A DNA stretch of 64,000 bases from Chitinophaga sp. YR627 (GCF_900114995.1 NZ_FOUX01000003.1:1154358-1218357); one strand, 5' to 3'; positions 16,361-25,246 are shown, numbered from the stretch's first letter. Program-made: numbers and translations. The notes: a model not told the origin generated them from the letters alone.

Positions 16361-17728
16361 ATGGCATTATTTGATGAGCAGATACAAAGGATAAAAGATA
16401 AACTTTCCCTGGCCCGGAATGTTGATAAAGGCCTGACTGTAATGGGCGCCCAAAATCATAAATACCAGTTACACGATCCTGTGACTGCAGATGAGATCTC
16501 TCAACTGGAAGAACAATATGGTATTCATTTTCCTGACTGTTATAAAGCGTTTCTCCTACAGATTGGAAATGGTGGTGTTGGGTTTGAAGATTCGGCAGCC
16601 GGACCTTATTACGGTATTTATCCATTGGGGAGAAATATAAACGAGCTCATTGGTGATAAAGCAGCAGCGTATCTGAGGCGTGATTGTGCTATTTATCCGG
16701 GAATGTCAGCGGAATACTGGCAATCGTTAAATGCGCGTATTGATGGTAATGATGATCTCCCTGACGAGGAATACTATAAAGAGCTGGGTAAAATATGGGG
16801 CGGCGTGATACCTATCGGGTCTCAGGGTTGCACCTATATGCATGCACTTATCATAAATGGTGCAAATAGCGGACGTGTTGTGAATATATGTACAGATGGA
16901 CCAAAGCCACAATTCACTTTTGAGGTCAATTTCCTGGATTGGTACGAACGCTGGCTGGATGAAATTATCTCCGGACAACTACTACAGGATGATGTCCACT
17001 GGTTTGGCTATGCAATAGGAGGTCCTGATGCAGCGATAATCCGCCTGTTCCTGGACACTGATAGTATCCAGCAAAAGCAGGAGTGTTTAAAGGGTATTTT
17101 ATGCAAACACAAACTGGATACCGAGACAATAAAACTTGTTGAAGAACAATTGTTAAATGGCAGCAATGAGTTTAAAACGGAACTGTTGCAGATACTTACC
17201 AAATTTGATTACGAAAGCGCAAAACCCTATCTGATTGAACTGGCTCAAACGGATATCGGAGGTGTTTGCAGTCTGATTCGCTGGTATGCAAAAAATGCAA
17301 GTGCAGAATGGATTCCGCTCATCCGTAAATATATCGGCCATGTTGATGATGAAGAGAAATTCAGATTTTGTGCTTATCTCCTGGCTGATGCAGGCGCCGA
17401 TTTTGGCGACCTGATTGTTCCATTTACCGAGAGAGAGAATGAAGAAATGCAGGTAACCGCCTTCTATACACTAGGTAAACTAAAAAACAAAAGCGACTTT
17501 TTAGACGCCTTTATAAAGGGGTTGAGTGCTTCCTCCAACAGGGTTATTCATAGCACGTTACAGGCGCTTTCGGATGTACACGATACAAGGCTATTGCCAC
17601 ATTATAAAAGAATTGCTGAGCAGTTTCCGGAGGAAAAGGATTATATCTTGTCAAATCTGAATTACAGGTTAAAAGAGTACGGATTGAACAATAAGACAAT
17701 TCTGCTGAAAGAAGACTTTGAGCATTAA
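16361..17728 (+). CDS. SMI1/KNR4 (SUKH) domain protein with HEAT-like repeats
   Basis: 455 residues. The first about 200 residues form a SUKH domain: ITADEISQLEEQYG-type opening (here VTADEISQLEEQYG), FPDCYKAFLLQIGNGG, a conserved Gly-Asn pair, and GSQGCTYMHALIING near 150-165. The remainder (about 225-450) is helical and HEAT/armadillo-like (AKPYLIELAQ, VTAFYTLGKLKN, ALSDVHDTRLLPHY). SUKH proteins often serve as immunity proteins to nuclease toxins in polymorphic toxin systems. This gene lies 104 bases after the EEP nuclease/lipoprotein unit, past a terminator, so it may have its own promoter. Role as immunity to that nuclease is an inference from family and position. Confidence 0.85.
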   Translation: MALFDEQIQRIKDKLSLARNVDKGLTVMGAQNHKYQLHDPVTADEISQLEEQYGIHFPDCYKAFLLQIGNGGVGFEDSAAGPYYGIYPLGRNINELIGDKAAAYLRRDCAIYPGMSAEYWQSLNARIDGNDDLPDEEYYKELGKIWGGVIPIGSQGCTYMHALIINGANSGRVVNICTDGPKPQFTFEVNFLDWYERWLDEIISGQLLQDDVHWFGYAIGGPDAAIIRLFLDTDSIQQKQECLKGILCKHKLDTETIKLVEEQLLNGSNEFKTELLQILTKFDYESAKPYLIELAQTDIGGVCSLIRWYAKNASAEWIPLIRKYIGHVDDEEKFRFCAYLLADAGADFGDLIVPFTERENEEMQVTAFYTLGKLKNKSDFLDAFIKGLSASSNRVIHSTLQALSDVHDTRLLPHYKRIAEQFPEEKDYILSNLNYRLKEYGLNNKTILLKEDFEH

Positions 17729-17743
17729 GACTATTAATACCAA

Positions 17744-17791
17744 CTTTCAACAAATAAAGCTGTCACTACTGACAGCTTTATTTGTTGAAAG
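17744..17791. terminator. Bidirectional terminator
   Basis: 22-base perfect inverted repeat (17744-17765 and 17770-17791) with a CTAC loop, between the convergent SUKH and aldo/keto reductase genes. Confidence 0.85.
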
Positions 17792-17810
17792 GAACCTGTT
17801 TATGATGTTA

Positions 17811-18671
17811 TTACTGCACCAGACCGTTCAGTTCTTTCATATCATCAGCTGTCAGTTCGATAGCCGCAGATTTGATATTCTCTTCCAGGTGAGCCACACT
17901 GGAAGTACCAGGGATCAACAGAATATTATCTGCACGATGTAATAACCAGGCCAGTGCCAGCTGATGCATGGTTACCTGTTTACGGGTGGCTATTGCCTGG
18001 AGTTTTTCTTCCAGCTGTACTATACCGCCGCCTATCGGGAACCACGGAATAAAGGCGATATTCTCCGATATACAGTATTCCAGTACAGACTCCCATTGAC
18101 GATCCAGCACACTATAGCGGTTCTGCACAGACACCACTTTGAAATGTTTTTGAGCGAGCTTAATATCCTCAACAGAAACTTCTGATAGTCCCAGGTGCTT
18201 TATTTTGCCTTGTTGCTGAGCTTTTGCCAGGAAGTCAAAGCTGATCTCTGCCGGTACTTTAGGATCGATGCGGTGCAGTTGATAAAGCGCTATCTGTTCC
18301 AGTTTAAGTCTGCGCAGACTGCCGTCAAGTGCATCCTGTAAGTGTTGTGGACTGGCGTCGTTGTTAATATCTCCCCATGGGCCAAAGCGTACGAGGCCTC
18401 CTTTTGTACCAATGATGACGTTTTCCTTATAAGGATGTAAGGCGTCGGCTATTAATTGTTCAGAAGTAAATGGACCGTATTGGTCGGCAGTATCAATGAA
18501 GTTGACACCTAATTCAACAGCTCGTTGTAAAACGTCTATTGAGTTCTGCGGATTTTCAGGCATGCCCCAGATCTTTGGTCCGGTAATGCGCATGGCTCCG
18601 TAGCCCATCCGATTGATTGTTATATCGCCACCTAATAAAAAGGTCGGTTTAAAACCTGATGATGTCTCCAT
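17811..18671 (-). CDS. Aldo/keto reductase
   Basis: 286 residues of the aldo/keto reductase TIM barrel. The catalytic tetrad is visible: Asp60 (FIDTADQYG), Tyr65, Lys90 (IIGTKGG) and His133 (YQLHRID). GYGAMRITG near 23-31 is the N-terminal family motif; LIPGTSSVAHLEEN near 255-268 is the NADPH-binding end. It reduces aldehydes or ketones with NADPH; substrate unknown. It lies 65 bases downstream of the AraC-type regulator on the same strand, a probable regulator-enzyme pair. Confidence 0.93.
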   Translation of the reverse strand: METSSGFKPTFLLGGDITINRMGYGAMRITGPKIWGMPENPQNSIDVLQRAVELGVNFIDTADQYGPFTSEQLIADALHPYKENVIIGTKGGLVRFGPWGDINNDASPQHLQDALDGSLRRLKLEQIALYQLHRIDPKVPAEISFDFLAKAQQQGKIKHLGLSEVSVEDIKLAQKHFKVVSVQNRYSVLDRQWESVLEYCISENIAFIPWFPIGGGIVQLEEKLQAIATRKQVTMHQLALAWLLHRADNILLIPGTSSVAHLEENIKSAAIELTADDMKELNGLVQ

Positions 18672-18736
18672 ACCATTAATTTTATGGAGACAAAGCTAGG
18701 GCGACCAGCATTCCCGGCCGAAGACTTTTCAAAGTA

Positions 18737-19606
18737 CTATTTATACTTTTCAAAGTTTTTCCGATAATCAGAAGGAGTAACACCGGCGTACTTCTTAAAA
18801 AACCGGTTGAAATAGCTCTGGTATTCGAAGCCAAGGCCTGCTGCAATGTCCGCCAGGGTATATTCTGTGTAGCTCAGCAATGATTTTGCCTCAGCAAACA
18901 GCCGCTCGCTGATGTGCATAGTGGTAGATTTCCCCGTGGCTTTCTGTACGGCCATATTTAAGTGGTTAACATGTACTGCGATACGGTCAGCATAATCAGA
19001 CGCCTTTTTAAGGGCGATTGGCTGTAAAGGCATATCTACGGGGAACTGATGATTTAGCAGACGGATAAATTCTGCAGCGACGCGTGGAGTGCCGTTTTCC
19101 GCTGTATCTGGGGTGTGCCGCATCTTAATGGCCTCATGGAAGATCAGGCTGAGATGGCTACGGAACAGCTCATCTTTATCAGCATAATCCATGTCGGCAT
19201 CAGCACGCATCCGGATAAATAAGCTATTTAAGAACTGTTGGGTAACTGCGTCAGGGAAGTAAACGGGAGACTCCTGTGTAGTAAACAGGCGATCCATCAG
19301 ACCGGAGAGTTGTGCGCTGGCGCGGATGAATTCATCGTTAAACACACAGAAATACCCCTCGGCAGGAATGATCCTTTCCGGGACCGTCCATTTATAGGGT
19401 ACAATCGGGTTGACCAGTACGAGCGCTGGTTTGTCGACATAAATATCTGGTATTGAGCCATAACGAAGACTGCAGGGAGATCCCTCCGTCATAAGACTGA
19501 TCTTATAAAAATCTCTGCGGTTATAGGAATCCAGGGTACACATACCCTCATTGATACCGGCTACCCTGAATTGCCCCTTCGCCCTTTTCATCGTTATTGC
19601 TGCCAT
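18737..19606 (-). CDS. AraC family transcriptional regulator
   Basis: 289 residues. A cupin-like N-terminal region (RFYKIS-type core, here RRDFYKISLMTEG) is followed by a two-helix-turn-helix AraC domain at about 190-285 (LLSYTEYTLADIAAGLGFEYQSYFN-region and GVTPSDYRKNF). It lies directly upstream of the aldo/keto reductase gene on the same strand and probably activates it. On the minus strand TAAATTTG at 19611-19618 ends just before the ATG, so either the transcript is nearly leaderless or translation starts at the later Met (about residue 6). Confidence 0.9.
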   Translation of the reverse strand: MAAITMKRAKGQFRVAGINEGMCTLDSYNRRDFYKISLMTEGSPCSLRYGSIPDIYVDKPALVLVNPIVPYKWTVPERIIPAEGYFCVFNDEFIRASAQLSGLMDRLFTTQESPVYFPDAVTQQFLNSLFIRMRADADMDYADKDELFRSHLSLIFHEAIKMRHTPDTAENGTPRVAAEFIRLLNHQFPVDMPLQPIALKKASDYADRIAVHVNHLNMAVQKATGKSTTMHISERLFAEAKSLLSYTEYTLADIAAGLGFEYQSYFNRFFKKYAGVTPSDYRKNFEKYK

Positions 19607-19747
19607 TCTTCAAATTTATACAATTCAAAGAATCTGCGTCCCGATTTTTGCATGTTGTTATATTGGCTACCTGAGGGTGGTAACTTAGTCATACCTCTCC
19701 CCGTTGAGTAAATTAAACTGCTAAGGATTCGTTAAATTCATATCAAC

Positions 19748-19765
19748 TTTTAACTTAAGTTAAAA
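19748..19765. promoter_or_regulatory. 18-bp perfect palindrome upstream of the second Crp/Fnr gene
   Basis: TTTTAACTTAAGTTAAAA is a perfect palindrome. The 15-mer ACTTAAGTTAAAATG at 19753-19767 occurs again at 20489-20503, so the Crp/Fnr gene is bracketed by the same sequence. A likely operator, perhaps for this regulator. Confidence 0.6.
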
Positions 19766-19802
19766 TGCAGGGGCATCCAGTTACTGAAATTTGGATACTT
19801 TG

Positions 19803-19826
19803 CCTGATACCTGTGAATGTATCAGG
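19803..19826. promoter_or_regulatory. Inverted repeat near the second Crp/Fnr start
   Basis: Perfect 8-base arms CCTGATAC / GTATCAGG with an 8-base spacer; it covers the first in-frame ATG (19817), which argues that translation starts further downstream. Confidence 0.45.
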
Positions 19827-19846
19827 AGCCATTTATATCCTTTAAT

Positions 19847-20443
19847 ATGACGATCATGACTGATAACAACGAGATCCTGGCACAGCATCTAAAGAATTTC
19901 GCGGCCTTAACAGAAAAAGACATCGCAGAGAGCGAGACATTCTGGAAAACGCGAAAGATCAATAAGGGCGACTTTTTTAACATGCAGAGTATGGTCTGCA
20001 ATGATCTCGGATTAGTCGTAAAAGGCATTTTCCGAATTTACTACCATGATCCTAAAACAGAAACAGATAAGAATATCTTCTTTTTCTCTGAGAATCAGTT
20101 TGTCGTTTCCTTCAGAAGTTTTATCTCTCAAAATCCTTGCTGGTACTATATAGAGGCGATGGAAGATGCGGAGATTATCTTTATCTCCTACAGAGATCTT
20201 CACAGCCTTTATGCAAAGAATACCAACTGGCTGCATTTCGGAAAACTGCTGGCAGAATTGTTCTTTGCCTATGCACAAACCCGGGCGGAAGAATTCATGT
20301 TCTTCTCCCATGAAGAGCGATACCTGCGCTTGCTGGAGGAGCATCCGAATATCATCGAACGGATACCTGCATACCATATTTCGTCTTTTCTGGGCATCAC
20401 GAATCCTTCATTAAGCCGGATCAGAAAGCGCGTAAAACGATAG
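19847..20443 (+). CDS. Crp/Fnr-like transcriptional regulator
   Basis: 198 residues from the ATG at 19847 (in-frame alternatives at 19817 and 19856). Cyclic-nucleotide-binding-type beta roll (NKGDFFNMQSMV, VVKGIFRIYY, ENQFVVSF) and a C-terminal helix-turn-helix (IPAYHISSFLGITNPSLSRIRKR). The roll lacks the cAMP-binding signature, as in many Bacteroidota relatives, so the signal is unknown. The start is placed downstream of an inverted repeat that covers the 19817 ATG. The gene is flanked on both sides by ACTTAAGTTAAAATG, probably its own operator. No enzyme gene is clearly paired with it. Confidence 0.85.
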   Translation: MTIMTDNNEILAQHLKNFAALTEKDIAESETFWKTRKINKGDFFNMQSMVCNDLGLVVKGIFRIYYHDPKTETDKNIFFFSENQFVVSFRSFISQNPCWYYIEAMEDAEIIFISYRDLHSLYAKNTNWLHFGKLLAELFFAYAQTRAEEFMFFSHEERYLRLLEEHPNIIERIPAYHISSFLGITNPSLSRIRKRVKR

Positions 20444-20477
20444 GCAGGTATAGTCAAAGTTCAACAGTATTGGTCAA

Positions 20478-20505
20478 TCCATTTTTCACTTAAGTTAAAA
20501 TGGAA
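20478..20505. promoter_or_regulatory. Second copy of the ACTTAAGTTAAAATG palindrome
   Basis: The 15-mer ACTTAAGTTAAAATG recurs at 20489-20503 inside an imperfect inverted repeat whose ends are CCATTTT and AAAATGG. It matches the copy upstream of the Crp/Fnr gene. Confidence 0.5.
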
Positions 20506-20526
20506 GATTTGAATCATGCACAGTAA

Positions 20527-21267
20527 TTAGTGTTTGATAAGCTCGATCAAAATGGCTAAAAACGTCAGTGAAAGTAAAAATGTAAGCATCCCTAATAAAT
20601 AGGCTGTTAATGCTTTTACATAGCTGGCGACTTTATTTGGGTCAAAGAATTGCCCGATCGCCCATGTAACATATAATACCGATAAGGGCCCTGAAATCTT
20701 CATCATGCTTGATTGGGTCAGTCCTTCGACCAATGCGAAGACTGCAAAGATCAGCATACCGATTCCCATTACAAAACATAACAAGATCAGTATCTCAAAG
20801 AAGTTATAATCATACTTTTTAAAAAAGAGCCTGGTCCAGAAAGAAATGCCTAGCCCCATTATGATATTTGAATAACCATAGTGATGTTGCACCCATTCGA
20901 AAATTGATTTCATGGCACCTTGTTCCGTTCCTTGTTCCGTTGGGTGATATGATATATACTGGTTTTCGATATGAAACGCGTTATTGATCAGTGTATAGAT
21001 GAGTGAGGTGATAATGATGAATATGATTGGTTTTACCAATCTGCTCCTGTTTTCAACAATAAAGCCTTTTACATTTTTCCCAGGTCTTACTAACAATTCT
21101 TTGATGGTATAAAATATTCCCTTTTCAAAATGCAGGACATGCCAGATTTCATGTAAGATATAGTCTTTATCAACTCTTTTAAGTTGCATCGGCTGACCAC
21201 AATTGCCACAGAATTTATTGTCGACTGTGATATTGCAGTTTTTGCAGGTCACTGTATTGGTGTGCAT
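20527..21267 (-). CDS. DUF3667 domain membrane protein
   Basis: 246 residues from the Met of MHTNTVTCKNC. An N-terminal zinc-ribbon (CKNC near 8-11 and CGNC near 20-23) is followed by the DUF3667 segment (HEIWHVLHFEKGIFYTIKEL, LVRPGKNVKGFIVENRSRL) and four or five membrane helices. A longer frame starts at 21333, but its 22 extra residues (MQKYLFQQPKYNKRF...) precede the zinc ribbon, which is normally N-terminal in the family. Inner-membrane protein, common in Bacteroidota, function unknown. Convergence and spacing show no operon. Confidence 0.85.
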   Translation of the reverse strand: MHTNTVTCKNCNITVDNKFCGNCGQPMQLKRVDKDYILHEIWHVLHFEKGIFYTIKELLVRPGKNVKGFIVENRSRLVKPIIFIIITSLIYTLINNAFHIENQYISYHPTEQGTEQGAMKSIFEWVQHHYGYSNIIMGLGISFWTRLFFKKYDYNFFEILILLCFVMGIGMLIFAVFALVEGLTQSSMMKISGPLSVLYVTWAIGQFFDPNKVASYVKALTAYLLGMLTFLLSLTFLAILIELIKH

Positions 21268-21473
21268 AGTGGTATAGTTTATTAGGTAGAAGCGTTTATT
21301 ATATTTTGGTTGTTGAAAAAGATATTTCTGCAAAACTCAGTAGATTAACATTTGCAGCGGCTACACTTTAGTGTAGAATTGCTGATATATCAATTGTTGC
21401 CGTAAGCGCCTGATCCTGCTGGCGCCCCTGACCCTCGGGAAATTAGTGTTAACTTTAACTATAAACCCCCGAT

Positions 21474-22241
21474 ATGTTAAAACGGACGCGACAAAGGAAA
21501 TATCTCATTAAAAGATGCCTTAAAGTGAGACGTCGCCTGCGAACTTTTGCCAGCTCCGGAGAACAACAGGAATTACACAAGCTACGTGTAGAACTGAAAA
21601 AATTAAAAGCCTTTATAAAATTGGTGACGCTGTATCGTGGAAACAAGCAGCTTGCTGTACAGCTACGTTCCATCAGGCTGGTATTTCATCATGCAGGAGT
21701 CATCAGAGAGGCGGATCTTAATCTGCAAATGATGCAACAGTTTCATATCAACCGGCCAGCTGTTAAAGATAAAGCAGGACGTATCCTTCAGCAGGAGCCA
21801 GGGAAATTCCGTTCTCATGTGACGCATTATGATCATCTCATAAAGGATCTGGTGAGATCTCTGCTGAGATTGATACGTCCTTTACGGGATAGGAAACTGA
21901 AACGATGGATAGACAAACAGGTGGAAAAGATCGCTGTTATTGTAACAGGGACACCGACGGATCAGTTGCATACAGCCCGAAAGCGGATCAAGCATCTTGG
22001 CTATATTTATGAGATCTGTCCTAAGCACCTGAGGAATAAACTAGCGTTAAATGCGGATTATCTTGATCAGTTGCAGGATGTGATCGGGGAGTGGCATGAT
22101 ATGGATGTAGCGATCAGATTGCTGGATGCGCATAATGGGAGAAATCAGGCAGGGCTTGATAAATTGCGTAAGCAGCGGGAGCAGGAAGAGAAAGAGATTT
22201 TGAAGAAGGGAAAGCATTTTGAGGAGAAGGTGTTGAATTGA
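21474..22241 (+). CDS. CHAD domain protein
   Basis: 255 residues, all alpha-helical and strongly basic. Conserved CHAD features: HKLRVELKKLKAFIKL near 35-50, a central repeat (HHAGVIREADLNLQ) and HTARKRIKHLGYIYEI near 166-181. CHAD domains bind polyphosphate and often sit with triphosphate-tunnel enzymes or at polyphosphate granules. No CYTH partner lies nearby; the window's ppk1 gene is 31 kb away. Expected cytoplasmic, associated with polyphosphate. Confidence 0.88.
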   Translation: MLKRTRQRKYLIKRCLKVRRRLRTFASSGEQQELHKLRVELKKLKAFIKLVTLYRGNKQLAVQLRSIRLVFHHAGVIREADLNLQMMQQFHINRPAVKDKAGRILQQEPGKFRSHVTHYDHLIKDLVRSLLRLIRPLRDRKLKRWIDKQVEKIAVIVTGTPTDQLHTARKRIKHLGYIYEICPKHLRNKLALNADYLDQLQDVIGEWHDMDVAIRLLDAHNGRNQAGLDKLRKQREQEEKEILKKGKHFEEKVLN

Positions 22242-22242
22242 T

Positions 22243-22270
22243 TGGCCTGTTGTACTAATACAACAGGCCA
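22243..22270. terminator. Hairpin between convergent genes
   Basis: Perfect 12-bp stem TGGCCTGTTGTA / TACAACAGGCCA with a CTAA loop, immediately after the CHAD stop codon. There is no clear T tract on either side. Confidence 0.6.
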
Positions 22271-22277
22271 GGCAATA

Positions 22278-22781
22278 TTATTTCCAGCTAATTGCAAGGT
22301 CTTTAAATTCCAGGTCTATCGTCTTTAATGTCTCGCCCGTATAATAGGCGACTGATACCAATTTGAATATTTTTACAGCCGGTAATACTTTACTGAATTT
22401 GACTACAGTTTTTATAGGCGTGTCCGTATAAATTTTATTTATTATTGACGCACTACCTATCTTAATATCGAGAAATTCATATTCATTCCCTTCCATATCA
22501 ATGGCGACAGCTTTACTAAAGTGAAAGTCCCGATTCACATCGTGATTTACCAATGTTAGTATGACTGAAGCCGTCTGTTCTTTTGCGGCGCCTTCCACTT
22601 TAAGAAGATTAAAGTCGATTTTGGAAGAAGTGATTGTCTTTGTTGGTGTACTGATCTTTAATGCATTTTTCAAATATTCATTTTCCTTTTTCAGGTCATC
22701 GCAGCTTGCTTGTGCATTGGTAGATTGATAGGTGAATAAAAAGCTCAATAATAATAAAATCGGGGAAATGAATCTGGTCAT
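22278..22781 (-). CDS. Secreted protein of unknown function
   Basis: 167 residues with a Sec signal peptide (cleavage near TNAQA at about 24). The mature part starts with a short coiled segment (SCDDLKKENEYLKNAL) and continues as a beta-rich domain of about 115 residues (VEGAAKEQTASVILTLVNHDVNRDF, and so on) resembling an Ig-like/DUF4352-type fold. No catalytic motif is visible. Confidence 0.65.
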   Translation of the reverse strand: MTRFISPILLLLSFLFTYQSTNAQASCDDLKKENEYLKNALKISTPTKTITSSKIDFNLLKVEGAAKEQTASVILTLVNHDVNRDFHFSKAVAIDMEGNEYEFLDIKIGSASIINKIYTDTPIKTVVKFSKVLPAVKIFKLVSVAYYTGETLKTIDLEFKDLAISWK

Positions 22782-22836
22782 GAATGATATATTTTAGGGT
22801 TACGAAATAGCGATACTTGAGTAGTGGAAATTATAC

Positions 22837-23271
22837 CTACTGTGATACTTTATGGTAGATAAATTTCGCTCCCTTCTTTGAGGTGATTTCAATCGTTTTG
22901 TTCTTTTCGTCAATGGTCATTATTTTGACCTCACCGGAAAAAGGATCTGTTATTCTGAGCGTCATGTCACTGGTCTGAAGTGTTGCAGTTCTTATGTCTT
23001 TGGAGCCATGATTATTCCAAACGCCTGCTTTTTTATTTACCGGCCGTTCAGGATCATCTTCCTTGGCAGCGGACCATGTTGCTATCGTTTGTACATCAAA
23101 TTTGTCATCGGCAGTTGGCCTGATTTCCATAGTGTCTTTAAAATAGTCAAATTCGTTTTCGCCTTCATAAGCATAAAGTCCGGCAATGTCTTTATGTGAA
23201 GGGGAGCAATTTGTCATACTTAACACCGATAATAAACTGATAATAATGAATGGGCCTTTTGATGGTTTCAT
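22837..23271 (-). CDS. Small lipoprotein, unknown
   Basis: 144 residues from the ATG at 23271; the TTG two codons upstream is less likely. Lipoprotein signal ending SVLSMTNC (Cys22), then a small beta-rich domain beginning DIAGLYAYEGENEFDYFKD, which resembles lipocalin-like or META-like lipoproteins. No function can be assigned. It has no clear operon partner: the next minus-strand gene starts 56 bases downstream, so co-transcription is possible. Confidence 0.65.
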   Translation of the reverse strand: MKPSKGPFIIISLLSVLSMTNCSPSHKDIAGLYAYEGENEFDYFKDTMEIRPTADDKFDVQTIATWSAAKEDDPERPVNKKAGVWNNHGSKDIRTATLQTSDMTLRITDPFSGEVKIMTIDEKNKTIEITSKKGAKFIYHKVSQ

Positions 23272-23704
23272 AAGCAATTATTTAGTTGATAAAGCTGAAT
23301 ATGGTCGTGAATATTAGTATGGGTTAATCAAACCAGTATTAAGATAAGAAAAAATAGGGGATTGGATAATGTATGTCTTAAAAAAGCTGCACAATAGACA
23401 ATCATCAGGGCAATCTCCATTTCCCTGAATTACCTGGAGTACATTTTTCCCGCCTGCTGCTCAGAACACTTATATAACATTTATTCTTCCGATTCCTCCG
23501 TTGATGCCGCTTTAAAGCGATGCCCGCTTTAGCTGGTTATTTGCCCGTTTCCCGCTGATTGTTCCATCAAACCCTGATGATTGCGGCTTCATTTGCAGCA
23601 TAAATCTGACAAATGAATTTTTACCAGAAGCACTTTACTTCCTCCGCCGAAAATCTTCCGCGCTCCCGTAATACTTGCGCTGCAATCTTACCAAACGCTC
23701 ACGT
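23272..23704. other. Intergenic region with left copy of the paired 78-bp element
   Basis: 433 bases without a gene. Apart from the 78-bp element at 23520-23597, I saw no coding frame, terminator or tRNA. Confidence 0.6.
23520..23597 (+). repeat. 78-bp regulatory-like element, left copy
   Basis: Aligns without gaps to the minus strand of 27470-27547 (68 of 78 identical by eye). The conserved blocks are GCCCGCTTTAGC, GGTTATTTGCCCGTTTCCCG, TCAAACCCTGATGA and ATTTGCA. It lies about 107 bases upstream of the GMC oxidoreductase and points towards it. A weaker match (CCGTTGAT) extends outward in both copies. Confidence 0.85.
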
Positions 23705-25240
23705 ATGAATAGCTACGATGTTATTGTAATCGGAAGTGGTTTTGGAGGCTCGATGGCTGCTAAGCCGCTTGTTGATGCCGGAATGAAAGTGCTCATGTTA
23801 GAGCGCGGTGACTGGGTAAAGCGCAGTGTCGAAGAAAACTGGGGGCCAAAAGGCTCCATTGATCTTTCTCCTTTTTACGATAAATCTTCCCAGTTGCATG
23901 TACCCGTTGGTGGTAATAAGCCAACTATGGGCTTGTATTCGTGCGTAGGCGGGCCATCGGCTTTTTATGGTGGTGTATCTTTTCGTTTTCGTGAGGCTGA
24001 CTTTGAAAAGAATGAGCAGATCGAGGGAAAGGACGCGCAGGGCTGGCCCATTAAATATGACGACCTGGAAAGCTATTATACGCAGGCCGAGGGTATATTG
24101 AATATATCGGGCGAAACGGATACTGATCCAACTGAACCACGCCGTAGTGCACCACTGCCGCAACATGCACCTGCTTTGGCCAATATATCCCGAAAGGTAA
24201 AATCAAGCGCGCAAAAATTAGGACTGCACCCTTTTCAGTTGCCGTTAGCTATTAATTACGAAGATAGCAGTCGCCAGACCTGCCTTAGCTGCAAAACCTG
24301 CGATACTTTTGCCTGTGCAGTAAGTGCGAAGAATGACCTGGCTACCATCCTTATCCCTCAGCTTATGGCAAAGGGTATGGAGCTAAGGCACAATATGGTG
24401 GTTACCAGATTAAACGTACTGGGCCGCCGTATTGTAAGCATAGAATGCGTATCGAAAACGACAAAACAGCAGCACATATTTAAGGCCGGTAAAATTATAC
24501 TGGCTGCTGGTGCATTAGGTTCACCGCATATCCTGTTATCATCTGGTCTGCAGCACTACAATCCTGGTGGTGATGTAGTGGGTCGTTACCTGATGCGGCA
24601 TTTAAATGCCATCATATTTGGCATTTTCCCTGGCGTTGCCGATAAGGAAGGACGTTTTCATAAACAGCTGGCTATATTGGATTATTATTTTGGTCATCCT
24701 AAAGCCCCTGAGTTTAATAAAATAGGCAGTTTACAGCAAATGCCGACCCCTCCGGGCAGTGTAGTTGAAAATGAGTTAAAGAATGTATTAGGGAAAATAC
24801 TTAGTCCGGCGGTAAAGCTGTTAAGTGGCTTGCTGGCCATAGTTGAAGACCAGCCGCAATACAATAACGCGTTAACTATTGATCCCGCTTTTCCCGATGA
24901 ATTTGGATTACCCCGTGTTGTTATCAACCACAGCTATAGCGAGAGAGACAACGCCGCAATGAAAATTTTAACCGAAGAGGGTAAAAAGATCATGAAAGGG
25001 GCGGGGGCATTAACCCATTATATACATAAGATCCGCACGTTTTCACATGCGGTGGGTACGGTACGTATGGGTTTGAACGAAAAGACATCTGCCCTTGACG
25101 AAAATTGCCGTTTCAGGGGAATTGATAATTTATATGTTACCGATGGTAGCGTAATGCCAACATCAGCGGCACTGAACCCAAGCCTTACAATTGCCGCAAA
25201 TGCACTACGGGTGGGCGAACTTATCACCAGATTAAATTGA
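23705..25240 (+). CDS. GMC family FAD-dependent oxidoreductase
   Basis: 511 residues from the ATG at 23705 (MNSYDVIVIGSGFGG; a TTG ten codons upstream is unlikely). FAD-binding GSGFGG at 10-15, VGGPSAFYGGVSFRF near 81-95 as the second GMC motif, and a C-terminal GSVMPTSAALNPSLTIAANA substrate/FAD lid. Cys193, Cys196, Cys199 and Cys204 (CLSCKTCDTFAC) form a compact four-cysteine cluster, seen in some sugar- or polyol-oxidising relatives. The enzyme oxidises an alcohol, often on a sugar. The next gene, a Gfo/Idh/MocA oxidoreductase 6 bases on, is almost certainly co-translated and may act on the same substrate. Confidence 0.88.
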   Translation: MNSYDVIVIGSGFGGSMAAKPLVDAGMKVLMLERGDWVKRSVEENWGPKGSIDLSPFYDKSSQLHVPVGGNKPTMGLYSCVGGPSAFYGGVSFRFREADFEKNEQIEGKDAQGWPIKYDDLESYYTQAEGILNISGETDTDPTEPRRSAPLPQHAPALANISRKVKSSAQKLGLHPFQLPLAINYEDSSRQTCLSCKTCDTFACAVSAKNDLATILIPQLMAKGMELRHNMVVTRLNVLGRRIVSIECVSKTTKQQHIFKAGKIILAAGALGSPHILLSSGLQHYNPGGDVVGRYLMRHLNAIIFGIFPGVADKEGRFHKQLAILDYYFGHPKAPEFNKIGSLQQMPTPPGSVVENELKNVLGKILSPAVKLLSGLLAIVEDQPQYNNALTIDPAFPDEFGLPRVVINHSYSERDNAAMKILTEEGKKIMKGAGALTHYIHKIRTFSHAVGTVRMGLNEKTSALDENCRFRGIDNLYVTDGSVMPTSAALNPSLTIAANALRVGELITRLN

Positions 25241-25246
25241 CAGTTT

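Noticed and set aside
21474..22241. CHAD protein as part of a defence or toxin locus
   Set aside because: The domain is a known polyphosphate binder and the neighbours are ordinary; nothing suggests a defence role.
23272..23704. Possible small gene or RNA in the 433-base gap before the GMC oxidoreductase
   Set aside because: No frame with plausible start and composition, and no RNA structure recognised; the gap is explained by the regulatory-like element.
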